A stretch of DNA of 6,536 nucleotides from an uncultured Paracoccaceae bacterium (GCA_938038825.1 CALHST010000329.1:1-6536), one strand, 5' to 3'. Counted from the first letter of the stretch, positions 1 through 6,250 are shown. The notes: generated by a model not told the origin, from the letters alone. Numbers and translations are program-made.

Positions 1-17
1 TTCCAAAACCAGATCAT
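1..17 (-). CDS. Possible 5' end of a minus-strand gene running off the left edge
   Basis: Read on the minus strand, an ATG at 17-15 is preceded by CGGAGG (complement of positions 23-28) with a 5-nt spacer, close to an ideal Shine-Dalgarno arrangement. The only visible codons give M-I-W-F-W before the window ends, so no family can be assigned. It would lie on the same strand as the betaine transporter genes, about 310 bp downstream of proW. The alternative is chance: two plus-strand frames are also open from the edge, with stops at 63-65 and 82-84, and could be the tail of a plus-strand gene. The sequence cannot decide between these. Confidence 0.3.
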
Positions 18-326
18 AACAACCTCCGTTGGTTTGGCCCGGTTTGGTTATTCAACTACGTCTGACGATGGCTCAGAAGGCTGATCCTTTATGACCCCGT
101 CCAGATGTCCTGTGTTTTCGTCTGCCGAAGCTCGGAAAACAACCGTGCCTGCCGCGCGCGCTTGCCTTTTGTCTAGTCAGCGACGACTTCCAGGATTTTT
201 AGTGTGACGACACGAAGTGAACCGGATTTTGAGGAGAAAGGGCCCGAAAGTCTTGCAGAGTTATGCCGACCTGGGGGCGAGATGGGTCAATCGCCGAACC
301 CAAGTCACCGCGTGGCGCAGAGTACG
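18..326. other. Intergenic stretch downstream of proW, no convincing gene
   Basis: About 310 bp between the proW stop and the putative edge gene. All frames are broken by stops or lack a credible start. A purine-rich GAGGAG at 231-236 on the plus strand is followed only by a short 32-codon TTG frame that runs into the antisense of proW. A tandem GGTTTGG repeat lies at 31-37 and 41-47. A 5-bp inverted repeat with a 10-nt loop (283-287 and 298-302) is the nearest thing to a proW terminator, but it is weak and has no U-run on either side. CGTCTG occurs at 59-64 and 119-124. No tRNA-like fold was recognised. Confidence 0.55.
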
Positions 327-2306
327 TCACTTTAACCCCAGCATTTCCTTTTGATCCGACGCCCATTTCAGGATGGTCAGATCAAATGTCAGCGCCATCA
401 GCGACACGCAAATACCCAACACAAAGTTCTTACCCATGTCTGTTCCGGCGAGTGTGCGCTGCAACTCTTGGCCCAAATCCTGCGTGCCGATGAAGGCTGC
501 GATGATGACCATGAAGAACGCGAACATGATCGCTTGGTTGAAACCTACTGCCATGGTCGGCAAGGCCAATGGTAGCTGCACGTTCCACAGTTTTTGCATC
601 CGGGTCGCGCCAGCCATATCAGCGGCCTCGGTCATTTCTTCGGGCACGGTGCGCAGCCCTTCGATCGTGTAGCGGGTTAACGGCACCATGGCGAAGATCA
701 GGATTGAAAAGATTACAGCGATGTCTGTGATGCCAAACAGCATAATAGCCGGGATCAGATAGACAAAGCTAGGGAAGGTCTGCGCCGTGTCACAGGCCAA
801 CAGCACACGACGGGACCATTTTTCAGACCGTGCCGCGACGATGCCCAATGGTAGACCGATGATCATCGCCAGAATGACTGCTGAAATCACGGAATAGAGC
901 GTGATGACCGACCGATCCCACCAGCCTGACAACGCGACAAGAGAAAAGAAAACTAGCGCATAGCCTGCTTGTCGCCGCCCGCCCAGCCAATAGGCAAAGG
1001 CCACAACCAGCAGGATGAACGCCGGGGTCGGGATCGAAAGCATGAAGTTTCGGAACGGGATCAGCACTTTGACATTCAAAAAAGCGCGCAGAAACCCGGT
1101 GATCGCTTTGACCCACTCGATGGCCAAGAAATCTTTGATCAGCGTGTCAATCTCTTTGCCCATGGACAGGCTTTGGCGGCGGCCAATCTCGGCTGCCAGT
1201 TCAAAGACTTGGGCAAACAGGCAGAAAAACACGAATGCGCCAAGGCCAACCAATAGTGTCAGATGCTTGCGCCACCAAGGCGTGCCACGTTCGAAGTGCT
1301 CGGGCTGTTTGACGACCCACGCTTTCGACATACGATCAAGGGTCACAGCGATCAATACGATGGTCACACCAATTTCAAAACTGCGGCCCAACTTAAAGCT
1401 ACCCATCATGGCAAGCAGTTTGGCCCCAAGGCCCGGCATGCCGATAAACGCGGTTAAAACAACCATCGCCAAACACAGCATGATCACTTGGTTCACGCCG
1501 ACCAAAATTTCGGTCCGGGCAGAGGGTAAGTAGACATGGCGCAACAGCTGGAAGCGGGAACAGCCGGACATGTGCCCGGCCTCGATCACTTCGGGTGACA
1601 CTTTTTGCAAACCAAGCGAGGTCATCAAGATCATCGGTGGGATGGCATAGACGATTGTTGCCACAGCACCTGCAGTAGGGCCAACTTTGAAAAAGATCAC
1701 TGCGGGCAATAGATAGGTAAAGAACGGCAAGGTTTGCAGCACCGACAGGATCGGTTTGATCGCCTTGTCCAGCCAAGTATATTTCCACGCGGCAATGCCA
1801 AGCGAAAGTCCGATGACAAAGGCAACCGGGGCCGCGACGACCAGCACAGACATGGTCTGCATCGCGATGTCCCACTGCCCGATCAACGCCGTCCACGTGA
1901 ATGTGCCCGCGCCCAACAGCGCCATGCGCCACCCGCCTAAATAATACCCAATTACGCCCGCGACAGCCGCCACTGCGGTCCAAGGGATTGGGCCGATATT
2001 CGGCCAACGGCGTTTGCCAAACAAAAGGTTCGCTGTGGTGTCCAGCAGCCATTCCAGCCCTCCGGTCAGCCATCGGGTAAGCGCCAACAGGCCCAGATCG
2101 TCTTTGACGAAGTTGAAAATCGCATCCAGCCAAATGGCGAAAGGCGGCACCATGCTTTCGGGCAGCCGATGCAGCGCCTCGGGCAACACGCCAAGGTATT
2201 GGAAAATCGTCAGAACACAGGCAATCGCCACAAGGATAAGTGCCCCCTGCGGGCGGCTAAAGCTTGGACTGGTCGATGGAACCGAGGTACTTGCTATGTC
2301 GGCCAT
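327..2306 (-). CDS. proW: Glycine betaine/proline-type ABC transporter permease, two fused permease domains
   Basis: This is the membrane-spanning part of a ProU/OpuA-family importer, forming the inner-membrane channel for a quaternary amine such as glycine betaine. The 659-residue protein is nearly twice the length of E. coli ProW (about 354) because it carries two MetI-like permease domains, roughly residues 150-330 and 465-650. Each has a hydrophobic core and an EAA coupling loop for the ATPase: EAGHMSG at 242-248 ending in LP at 260-261, and EAADMAG at 560-566 ending in LP at 578-579. The halves share parallel motifs (GLSLGI/GLPLGI, TLPFFTYL/TFPSFVYL, AFIGMPGLG/AFIGTQDLG). Extra hydrophobic segments lie near 20-40, 105-145, 348-370 and 428-460. 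The start ATG overlaps the proV stop as TGATG, implying translational coupling; only a G-rich GGGGCGG precedes it. One chain could supply both halves of the channel. Substrate specificity is inferred from the family; proline betaine, choline or TMAO are alternatives. Confidence 0.93.
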   Translation of the reverse strand: MADIASTSVPSTSPSFSRPQGALILVAIACVLTIFQYLGVLPEALHRLPESMVPPFAIWLDAIFNFVKDDLGLLALTRWLTGGLEWLLDTTANLLFGKRRWPNIGPIPWTAVAAVAGVIGYYLGGWRMALLGAGTFTWTALIGQWDIAMQTMSVLVVAAPVAFVIGLSLGIAAWKYTWLDKAIKPILSVLQTLPFFTYLLPAVIFFKVGPTAGAVATIVYAIPPMILMTSLGLQKVSPEVIEAGHMSGCSRFQLLRHVYLPSARTEILVGVNQVIMLCLAMVVLTAFIGMPGLGAKLLAMMGSFKLGRSFEIGVTIVLIAVTLDRMSKAWVVKQPEHFERGTPWWRKHLTLLVGLGAFVFFCLFAQVFELAAEIGRRQSLSMGKEIDTLIKDFLAIEWVKAITGFLRAFLNVKVLIPFRNFMLSIPTPAFILLVVAFAYWLGGRRQAGYALVFFSLVALSGWWDRSVITLYSVISAVILAMIIGLPLGIVAARSEKWSRRVLLACDTAQTFPSFVYLIPAIMLFGITDIAVIFSILIFAMVPLTRYTIEGLRTVPEEMTEAADMAGATRMQKLWNVQLPLALPTMAVGFNQAIMFAFFMVIIAAFIGTQDLGQELQRTLAGTDMGKNFVLGICVSLMALTFDLTILKWASDQKEMLGLK

Positions 2307-3322
2307 CAGTCCGCCCCAACAAGGATTTGCAACGCTTCCTCGCGGTCCAACACACCAACAGGTGCGCCGTCCTTCATAACGGGTATATGGCTGCGCGTAT
2401 CACGGATCAGCACTTTGGCCAGCCCGTGGATAGAGGCCCCAGCATCAACAGGCTCGCCCTCAGCTGTGCCCTCTTTCGCAAGGACACCGGCATGTACAAC
2501 ACGCGATTTATCGATGTCTTCGGTGAATTTGCGCACATATTCCGTCGCTGGGTTCAGCACGATCTGATCAGGCGTATCACATTGTTCCACAGCGCCGTCT
2601 TTCATGATCGCGATACGATCCGCGAGGCGCAGCGCTTCGTCGAAGTCATGGGTAATAAAGACAATTGTCTTTCCCAACAGTTCTTGCAGGCGCAGGAATT
2701 CATCCTGCATTTCGCGACGGATCAACGGATCGAGTGCTGAAAACGGCTCGTCCAGAAACCAAATGTCAGGTTCAATCGCGAGCGACCGTGCGATCCCGAC
2801 CCTTTGTTGCTGACCGCCGGATAATTCGCGCGGGAAATACTCCTCGCGCCCTTCCAGGCCGACCAGCTTCACCACTTCTAACGCGCGTTCGCGTCGTTCG
2901 TGTTTGTCTTGGCCGCGCATTTCCAACGGAAAGGCAACGTTTTCCAGAACCGTCCGGTGCGGCAACAAGCCAAAGGATTGGAACACCATGCCCATTTTGT
3001 TACGGCGCAGGTCTATCAGTTCTTTTTCTGACAAAGACATAATGTCCTGCCCATCCACTTCGATGGTCCCGCCAGTAATTTCGTGCAAGCGTGAAAAGCA
3101 CCGTACCAGCGTGGACTTACCTGACCCGGACAGCCCCATAATGACCAGCATTTCGCCCTTTTGGACTTCGATCGAAACGTCTTTGACGCCGGCGATGTAC
3201 CCGTCCTGGCGCATGTCCTCATAGCTTTGCCCATCAGGCATGCGCGACAGATACCCTTTTGGATCAGAGCCAAAGAGCTTCCAGACATTGCGTGCAGAGA
3301 TTACAGGAGGTGCTTGGGTCAT
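2306..3322 (-). CDS. proV: Glycine betaine/proline-type ABC transporter ATP-binding protein
   Basis: This ATPase powers the ProXVW importer at the cytoplasmic face of the inner membrane. All nucleotide-binding motifs are intact: Walker A GLSGSGKST at 63-71, Q-loop Gln115, signature LSGGQ at 167-171, Walker B ending in DEP at 191-193, and H-loop His225. The N-terminal leader (FGSDPKGYLSRM, then GVKDVS) is typical of the betaine subfamily, where a long segment precedes the nucleotide-binding core. The protein has 338 residues against about 400 in E. coli ProV. After the core, only about 65-70 residues remain (about 270-338), enough for one CBS-like repeat (SHIPVMKDGAPVGVLDREEALQIL region) rather than the usual pair. 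It follows proX after a 75-bp gap with a hairpin and overlaps proW by one base. The upstream AAAGAG is a weak ribosome binding site. Family assignment is very secure; the transported compound is inferred. Confidence 0.95.
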   Translation of the reverse strand: MTQAPPVISARNVWKLFGSDPKGYLSRMPDGQSYEDMRQDGYIAGVKDVSIEVQKGEMLVIMGLSGSGKSTLVRCFSRLHEITGGTIEVDGQDIMSLSEKELIDLRRNKMGMVFQSFGLLPHRTVLENVAFPLEMRGQDKHERRERALEVVKLVGLEGREEYFPRELSGGQQQRVGIARSLAIEPDIWFLDEPFSALDPLIRREMQDEFLRLQELLGKTIVFITHDFDEALRLADRIAIMKDGAVEQCDTPDQIVLNPATEYVRKFTEDIDKSRVVHAGVLAKEGTAEGEPVDAGASIHGLAKVLIRDTRSHIPVMKDGAPVGVLDREEALQILVGAD

Positions 3323-3344
3323 ATGCTGCTCTTTAGATAAAGAC

Positions 3345-3374
3345 GCCCTGCCCGATCTTGGTGTCGGACAGGGC
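3345..3374 (-). promoter_or_regulatory. Intercistronic hairpin between proX and proV
   Basis: In the minus-strand RNA, the arms GCCCUGUCCGA and UCGGGCAGGGC form an 11-bp stem with one G-U wobble around an 8-nt loop (CACCAAGA). In plus-strand RNA the same position would be a C-A mismatch, so the structure favours the transporter transcript. It lies 23 nt after the proX stop and 22 nt before the proV start. There is no clear U-run after it (the following bases are GUCUUUAU), so a 3'-end stabiliser or partial attenuator is more likely than a full terminator. Hairpins at this place are common in binding-protein operons, where the binding protein is made in excess. Confidence 0.65.
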
Positions 3375-3397
3375 TGTGTTTCAAGGAAAAACTCGGC

Positions 3398-4348
3398 TTA
3401 GCTGCCGCCGGCTGTCCAAGGCTTCCAAACTTCTTCATTTGCAGCCAGCCACTCTTCTGCGGCTTCTTCTGGTTCTAGCTCGTCGATATCAACCAACTTT
3501 GCCATTTCCGCGATTTGTGCGTTGGTAAAGGAAATTTTCTCCAACACACCATAGGCCGCTGGCCACTTGCCTTGCATCCCGTCCCATGCTGCTTTCTTAA
3601 GGTAACCCTTGGCTGGGTTGCCGCAATCATACAGCGCATCTGGGTTTGGACCGACACTTGGATCTTTGTCACACCCGTCAACCCACTCTGGGAATTCGAC
3701 GAACTCACCGGGCCAAACAGCTTCAGCGAAGTTTGGTGTCCAGTTGAAGACAACGATAGGTGTCTTGTCAGCTTCCGCCGCACCGATAGCAGCCCAAAGT
3801 GCCGCAGCAGAACCTGCATTCACAACAGTGAAGTTCATGTCCAACGCTTCAACCCGCTCTTGACCGTGCTTGAGCCAGTCAACGGGACCGTCCAAATACA
3901 TGCCTTTGTCGCCAGTTTCGGCTGTTGCGAACAACGCCGCGCAGTCATTCAAGGCTTCCCAGCTTGGCAGGCCAGGGCATGCGTCTTTTGTCCAGCTTGG
4001 GTACCACCAGTCCTCGCGCGTTACGGCGTTGTGGTCACCCACGTCGACGATACCGCCCTTTTCCAGTGCCGCGCGGAAGGATGCCCCGAAAGCGCCTTCC
4101 CAAACTTCCAGTTCCATTGTCACATCACCAAGGCGCACCGATTCATACACGGCCTGGCTGTCTGTTGTGACGTATTCGACGTTATTGCCCATTGTCTCTA
4201 GGATTTGACCGACAACGTTGGACATCACAATCTGCGAAGACCAGTTGTGGATTGGAATAACAATCGGATCGTCGCTGTCAGCAGCAAATGATACCATAGG
4301 CATCATCGCCAGCACACCGGCGCACAGCGCTGTTGTGGCTTTTTTCAT
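3398..4348 (-). CDS. proX: Periplasmic glycine betaine/quaternary amine-binding protein of the ABC importer
   Basis: This periplasmic protein captures the substrate and delivers it to the ProVW membrane complex. The 316-residue product opens with a classic Sec signal peptide: KK at 2-3, a hydrophobic core to about residue 19, then SFA-A with likely cleavage after Ala22. No lipobox cysteine is seen, so the mature protein should be soluble. The rest matches the OpuAC/ProX substrate-binding family. It is rich in tryptophan (e.g. Trp36, Trp83, Trp114, Trp115, Trp203), as expected where an aromatic box holds a trimethylammonium group, though which residues form it is inference. Four cysteines remain in the mature chain (124, 136, 226, 242), possibly two disulfides. 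It is the first gene of the operon with a good AGGGAG ribosome binding site. The bound ligand could be glycine betaine, proline betaine, choline or TMAO; related Roseobacter proteins include the TMAO-binding TmoX. Confidence 0.9.
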   Translation of the reverse strand: MKKATTALCAGVLAMMPMVSFAADSDDPIVIPIHNWSSQIVMSNVVGQILETMGNNVEYVTTDSQAVYESVRLGDVTMELEVWEGAFGASFRAALEKGGIVDVGDHNAVTREDWWYPSWTKDACPGLPSWEALNDCAALFATAETGDKGMYLDGPVDWLKHGQERVEALDMNFTVVNAGSAAALWAAIGAAEADKTPIVVFNWTPNFAEAVWPGEFVEFPEWVDGCDKDPSVGPNPDALYDCGNPAKGYLKKAAWDGMQGKWPAAYGVLEKISFTNAQIAEMAKLVDIDELEPEEAAEEWLAANEEVWKPWTAGGS

Positions 4349-4356
4349 GTTAAAGT

Positions 4357-4362
4357 CTCCCT
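4357..4362 (-). promoter_or_regulatory. Ribosome binding site of proX
   Basis: AGGGAG on the minus strand ends 8 nt before the proX ATG. It is clearly stronger than the AAAGAG before proV and the G-rich stretch before proW, which fits the need for more binding protein than membrane components. Confidence 0.75.
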
Positions 4363-4370
4363 GTTTTCAC

Positions 4371-4419
4371 GACCAGTTTGCCGCGTTTGTCTTGGTCATT
4401 TTCCGTTCGATCATGACCA
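4371..4419. promoter_or_regulatory. Three alternating TGGTC half-sites at 22-bp steps (putative proX operator)
   Basis: GACCA at 4371-4375, TGGTC at 4393-4397 and GACCA at 4415-4419 begin exactly 22 bp apart with alternating orientation. The last two belong to a longer 7-bp inverted repeat, TGGTCAT (4393-4399) and ATGACCA (4413-4419), with a 13-bp spacer. The array starts 23 bp upstream of the proX ATG. It could be a repressor operator or activator site, or it could form a hairpin in the leader. The half-sites are short, so chance is not excluded. Confidence 0.35.
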
Positions 4420-4546
4420 CGCCGATCCAAAGCCTGATTCTTTAAAATCACCGATCAGCAACGTGCCGACAGTCTTGCACGATTTTCCTGACAATCAAGT
4501 TTTTTTCTTTAGGGGGATGATTATTCGTTGCGGCTCGCATAGAAAA

Positions 4547-4564
4547 CAGACGTAGAAACGTCTG
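4547..4564. promoter_or_regulatory. Palindrome CAGACG-N6-CGTCTG upstream of soxB
   Basis: A perfect 6-bp inverted repeat with a 6-bp A-rich centre, centred at 4555.5, about 86 bp upstream of the chosen soxB start. Its centre is 22 bp from that of the next palindrome. It is a likely regulator-binding site, but I cannot name the regulator family from the sequence. Confidence 0.4.
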
Positions 4565-4569
4565 ATTTC

Positions 4570-4585
4570 ACGACATGGATGTCGT
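4570..4585. promoter_or_regulatory. 16-bp palindrome ACGACAT-GG-ATGTCGT upstream of soxB
   Basis: A perfect 7-bp inverted repeat around a 2-bp centre, ending 56 bp before the soxB ATG. A perfect dyad of this length in a short intergenic region is unlikely to be chance and is typical of an operator bound by a dimeric regulator (GntR- or TetR-type proteins use such sites). Assignment to any regulator is inference; none is encoded in the window. Confidence 0.5.
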
Positions 4586-4629
4586 AATTGAAGGCATTTG
4601 CACCAAGAAAACAGGCCGATAGTGGGAAA

Positions 4630-4633
4630 AAGG
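4630..4633 (+). promoter_or_regulatory. Ribosome binding site deciding the soxB start
   Basis: AAGG, within an AAAAAGG run, lies 8 nt before ATG 4642. This and the resulting 416-residue length, close to known SoxB proteins, favour that ATG over the upstream in-frame TTG at 4588. The TTG has no Shine-Dalgarno sequence and sits 2 bp after a palindrome. Confidence 0.65.
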
Positions 4634-4641
4634 TCCGACTC

Positions 4642-5892
4642 ATGCGCTACTCAGGTTTCAATGTCATCAAACAAGCCTTGACCGGCCACAAGGGCTGGAC
4701 TCCGGCGTGGCGTGACCCCGAACCAAAGAGGCATTACGACATTGTGATCATTGGCGGTGGCGGTCATGGATTGGCGACGGCACATTATCTTTCCAAAGTA
4801 TACGGGCAAGCCAACGTTGCGGTGATCGAAAAGGGCTGGATCGGTGGCGGCAATGTCGGGCGTAACACGACAATTATCCGTTCGAACTATCTGCTGGATG
4901 GAAACGAACCGTTTTATGAATTCTCGCTCAAGCTTTGGGAAGGGTTGGAACAAGACGTCAATTACAACGCGATGGTCAGCCAGCGCGGGATTATGAACCT
5001 GATCCATTCGGACGCCCAACGCGACGCCTTTATACGGCGCGGCAATGCGATGATCCTGAACGGGGCGGATGCCGAACTGCTCAGCGAACAGCAAATCCGC
5101 GAAGAATACCCGTTCCTGAATTTCAACGATGCCCGCTTTCCGATCAAAGGTGGGCTCGCCCAACGACGCGGCGGCACTGTGCGCCATGATGCTGTGGCAT
5201 GGGGCTATGCCCGCGCGGCGGACAGTCGGGGTGTCGACATTATCCAGAATTGCGAAGTCACCGGGTTTCGCATCGAAAATGGAAGATGTCTGGGCATTGA
5301 AACGTCCAAGGGCTTCATCGGGGCGGGCAAAGTCGGCTGCGCGGTTGCGGGCAATTCAGGCCGTCTGATGGCAAAAGCGGGCATGCGCCTGCCGATTGAA
5401 TCCCATGTCCTGCAAGCCTTTGTGTCAGAGGGTCTGAAACCTGTTTTACCGGGTGTCATTACTTTTGGCGCAGGTCACTTCTATGTCAGCCAATCTGACA
5501 AAGGCGGTTTGGTCTTTGGTGGTGATCTGGACGGTTACAACTCTTACGCACAACGCGGCAATCTTCCTGTGGTCGAGGATGTCTGCGAAGGTGGCATGGC
5601 CATTATGCCCATGATCGGGCGCGCACGGCTGCTGCGCATGTGGGGCGGGATTATGGATATGTCGATGGACGGCTCGCCCATCATCGACCGCACCCATATC
5701 GACGGACTCTATTTCAACGGCGGCTGGTGTTACGGCGGCTTCAAGGCCACGCCTGCGTCTGGATATGCATTTGCGCACCTTCTGGCCAACGACGAACCCC
5801 ACGAAACGGCCACCGCTTACCGTTTTGATCGCTTCCGCACCGGTCACATGATCGACGAAAAAGGGATGGGCAATCAGCCCAATTTGCATTGA
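4642..5892 (+). CDS. soxB: Heterotetrameric sarcosine oxidase-type beta subunit (catalytic flavoprotein)
   Basis: SoxB is the catalytic subunit that oxidises the N-methyl group of sarcosine or a similar N-methyl amino acid in the cytoplasm; the C1 unit is passed to tetrahydrofolate by SoxA. The 416-residue protein starts MRYSGFNVIKQAL and shows the dinucleotide-binding IIGGGGHGLATAHYL at about 36-50. It also has the family motif GGGNVGRNTTIIRSNYL at about 68-84, a probable covalent FMN-attachment His182 in RHDAVAW, and GGWCYGGFKATPASG near 360-374. Arg80 (in IIR) and Lys368 (in GFK) align with the residues that bind the substrate carboxylate in sarcosine oxidases, as judged by motif. An in-frame TTG at 4588 would add 18 residues unlike the family, so I reject it. 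It is followed by soxD after 70 bp. Related oxidases act on dimethylglycine or other secondary or tertiary amino acids, so strict sarcosine specificity is not proven. Confidence 0.93.
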   Translation: MRYSGFNVIKQALTGHKGWTPAWRDPEPKRHYDIVIIGGGGHGLATAHYLSKVYGQANVAVIEKGWIGGGNVGRNTTIIRSNYLLDGNEPFYEFSLKLWEGLEQDVNYNAMVSQRGIMNLIHSDAQRDAFIRRGNAMILNGADAELLSEQQIREEYPFLNFNDARFPIKGGLAQRRGGTVRHDAVAWGYARAADSRGVDIIQNCEVTGFRIENGRCLGIETSKGFIGAGKVGCAVAGNSGRLMAKAGMRLPIESHVLQAFVSEGLKPVLPGVITFGAGHFYVSQSDKGGLVFGGDLDGYNSYAQRGNLPVVEDVCEGGMAIMPMIGRARLLRMWGGIMDMSMDGSPIIDRTHIDGLYFNGGWCYGGFKATPASGYAFAHLLANDEPHETATAYRFDRFRTGHMIDEKGMGNQPNLH

Positions 5893-5949
5893 TGCGCACC
5901 GGATACCTTTTACGTAGCAAACCGAACTTGAAAACCCGAATGACTCTCA

Positions 5950-5955
5950 AGAGGG
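5950..5955 (+). promoter_or_regulatory. Ribosome binding site of soxD
   Basis: AGAGGG followed by a 7-nt spacer before the soxD ATG at 5963. It supports this start and a 95-residue product, close to the usual length of the family. Confidence 0.7.
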
Positions 5956-5962
5956 CTCAGTC

Positions 5963-6250
5963 ATGATCATCAATCACCCTCTTCTTGGCCCCCGCGACAG
6001 CGCAGAATTTGTCTATTTGGGCGACGCGTCTTTGATCGACCGACCTGACCCAAATGCCGAAGACCGCGACGTCGCGTTCCACGACTACGCTTATTTGCGG
6101 GACAATCCGGCGGGCGAGCACCGCGAGCTGTGGTTCCACGAAGGTGGCGATCGTTCTTGGCTTGTGGTTACGCGCAACACAGTCACCCACGAGATTTCAA
6201 ATGTTGCACTGGCCCGCGACGTGGCCCGCGCACGGGGGCGGTCGAAATGA
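5963..6250 (+). CDS. soxD: Sarcosine oxidase-type delta subunit lacking the zinc-binding cysteines
   Basis: SoxD is the small structural subunit of heterotetrameric sarcosine oxidase. The 95-residue product matches the family along its length: GPRDSAEF at 9-16, YLGDASL near 18-24, YLRDNPAGEHRELWFHE at 44-60, and W-x-V-x-R-x-T-V-T-x-E-I near 66-78. Known members bind a zinc ion through a CPxCG motif near the N-terminus and a His-x3-Cys later. Here the first motif reads HPLLG (5-9), and the second keeps His59 but has Asp63 instead of Cys. The whole protein has no cysteine, so the usual Cys3His site is absent. The reading frame is intact and the neighbours are normal, so this is a divergent subfamily rather than a pseudogene. 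Its stop overlaps the soxA start by four bases (ATGA). Confidence 0.88.
   Translation: MIINHPLLGPRDSAEFVYLGDASLIDRPDPNAEDRDVAFHDYAYLRDNPAGEHRELWFHEGGDRSWLVVTRNTVTHEISNVALARDVARARGRSK

Larger units (their letters stand above)
4349..4641. promoter_or_regulatory. Shared divergent control region between proX and soxB
   Basis: These 293 bp separate the two divergent operons and must hold the promoters for both. It is more AT-rich than the flanking genes, with a T-tract at 4500-4506. I could not identify a sigma-70 -35/-10 pair with proper spacing for either direction. It holds several inverted repeats: 4371-4419 (TGGTC half-sites), 4462-4481 (CGTGC and GCACG, 10-nt spacer), 4547-4564 and 4570-4585. 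A TTG-initiated extension of soxB would begin at 4588, but the ATG at 4642 is preferred, leaving the dyads upstream of the coding region. Confidence 0.75.

Noticed and set aside
114..140. GTTTT/AAAAC pairing around CCGA-AGC-TCGG
   Set aside because: It needs a 6-nt one-sided bulge and has a very short inner stem, so it is probably not a functional hairpin.
283..302. Possible terminator hairpin downstream of proW
   Set aside because: The stem is only 5 bp with a 10-nt loop and no U-run follows, so it is too weak to call.
263..493. Plus-strand 76-codon frame starting before the proW 3' end
   Set aside because: Most of it is antisense to proW; the GAGGAG upstream is too far from the ATG and the product is unlike any known protein.
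1015..1533. Plus-strand open frame of 172 codons opposite proW
   Set aside because: It is antisense to conserved permease coding sequence, with no recognisable protein features.
1399..2133. Minus-strand open frame of 244 codons inside proW in another frame
   Set aside because: It is a shadow of the permease gene; the real frame has permease motifs, while this one gives a low-complexity, Arg/Gly/Cys-rich product.
3515..4201. Long plus-strand open frame (228 codons) opposite proX
   Set aside because: It lies wholly antisense to a clearly recognised proX, its translation resembles no family, and no ribosome binding site is evident.
4462..4506. Inverted repeat CGTGC/GCACG followed by a T-tract, resembling a terminator
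   Set aside because: The T-tract starts 18 nt after a 5-bp stem, and the location between divergent genes does not call for a terminator.
4588..4641. TTG start extending soxB by 18 residues
   Set aside because: There is no Shine-Dalgarno sequence, the extension is unlike the SoxB family, it would abut a palindrome, and the ATG at 4642 has a good ribosome binding site and gives the expected length.
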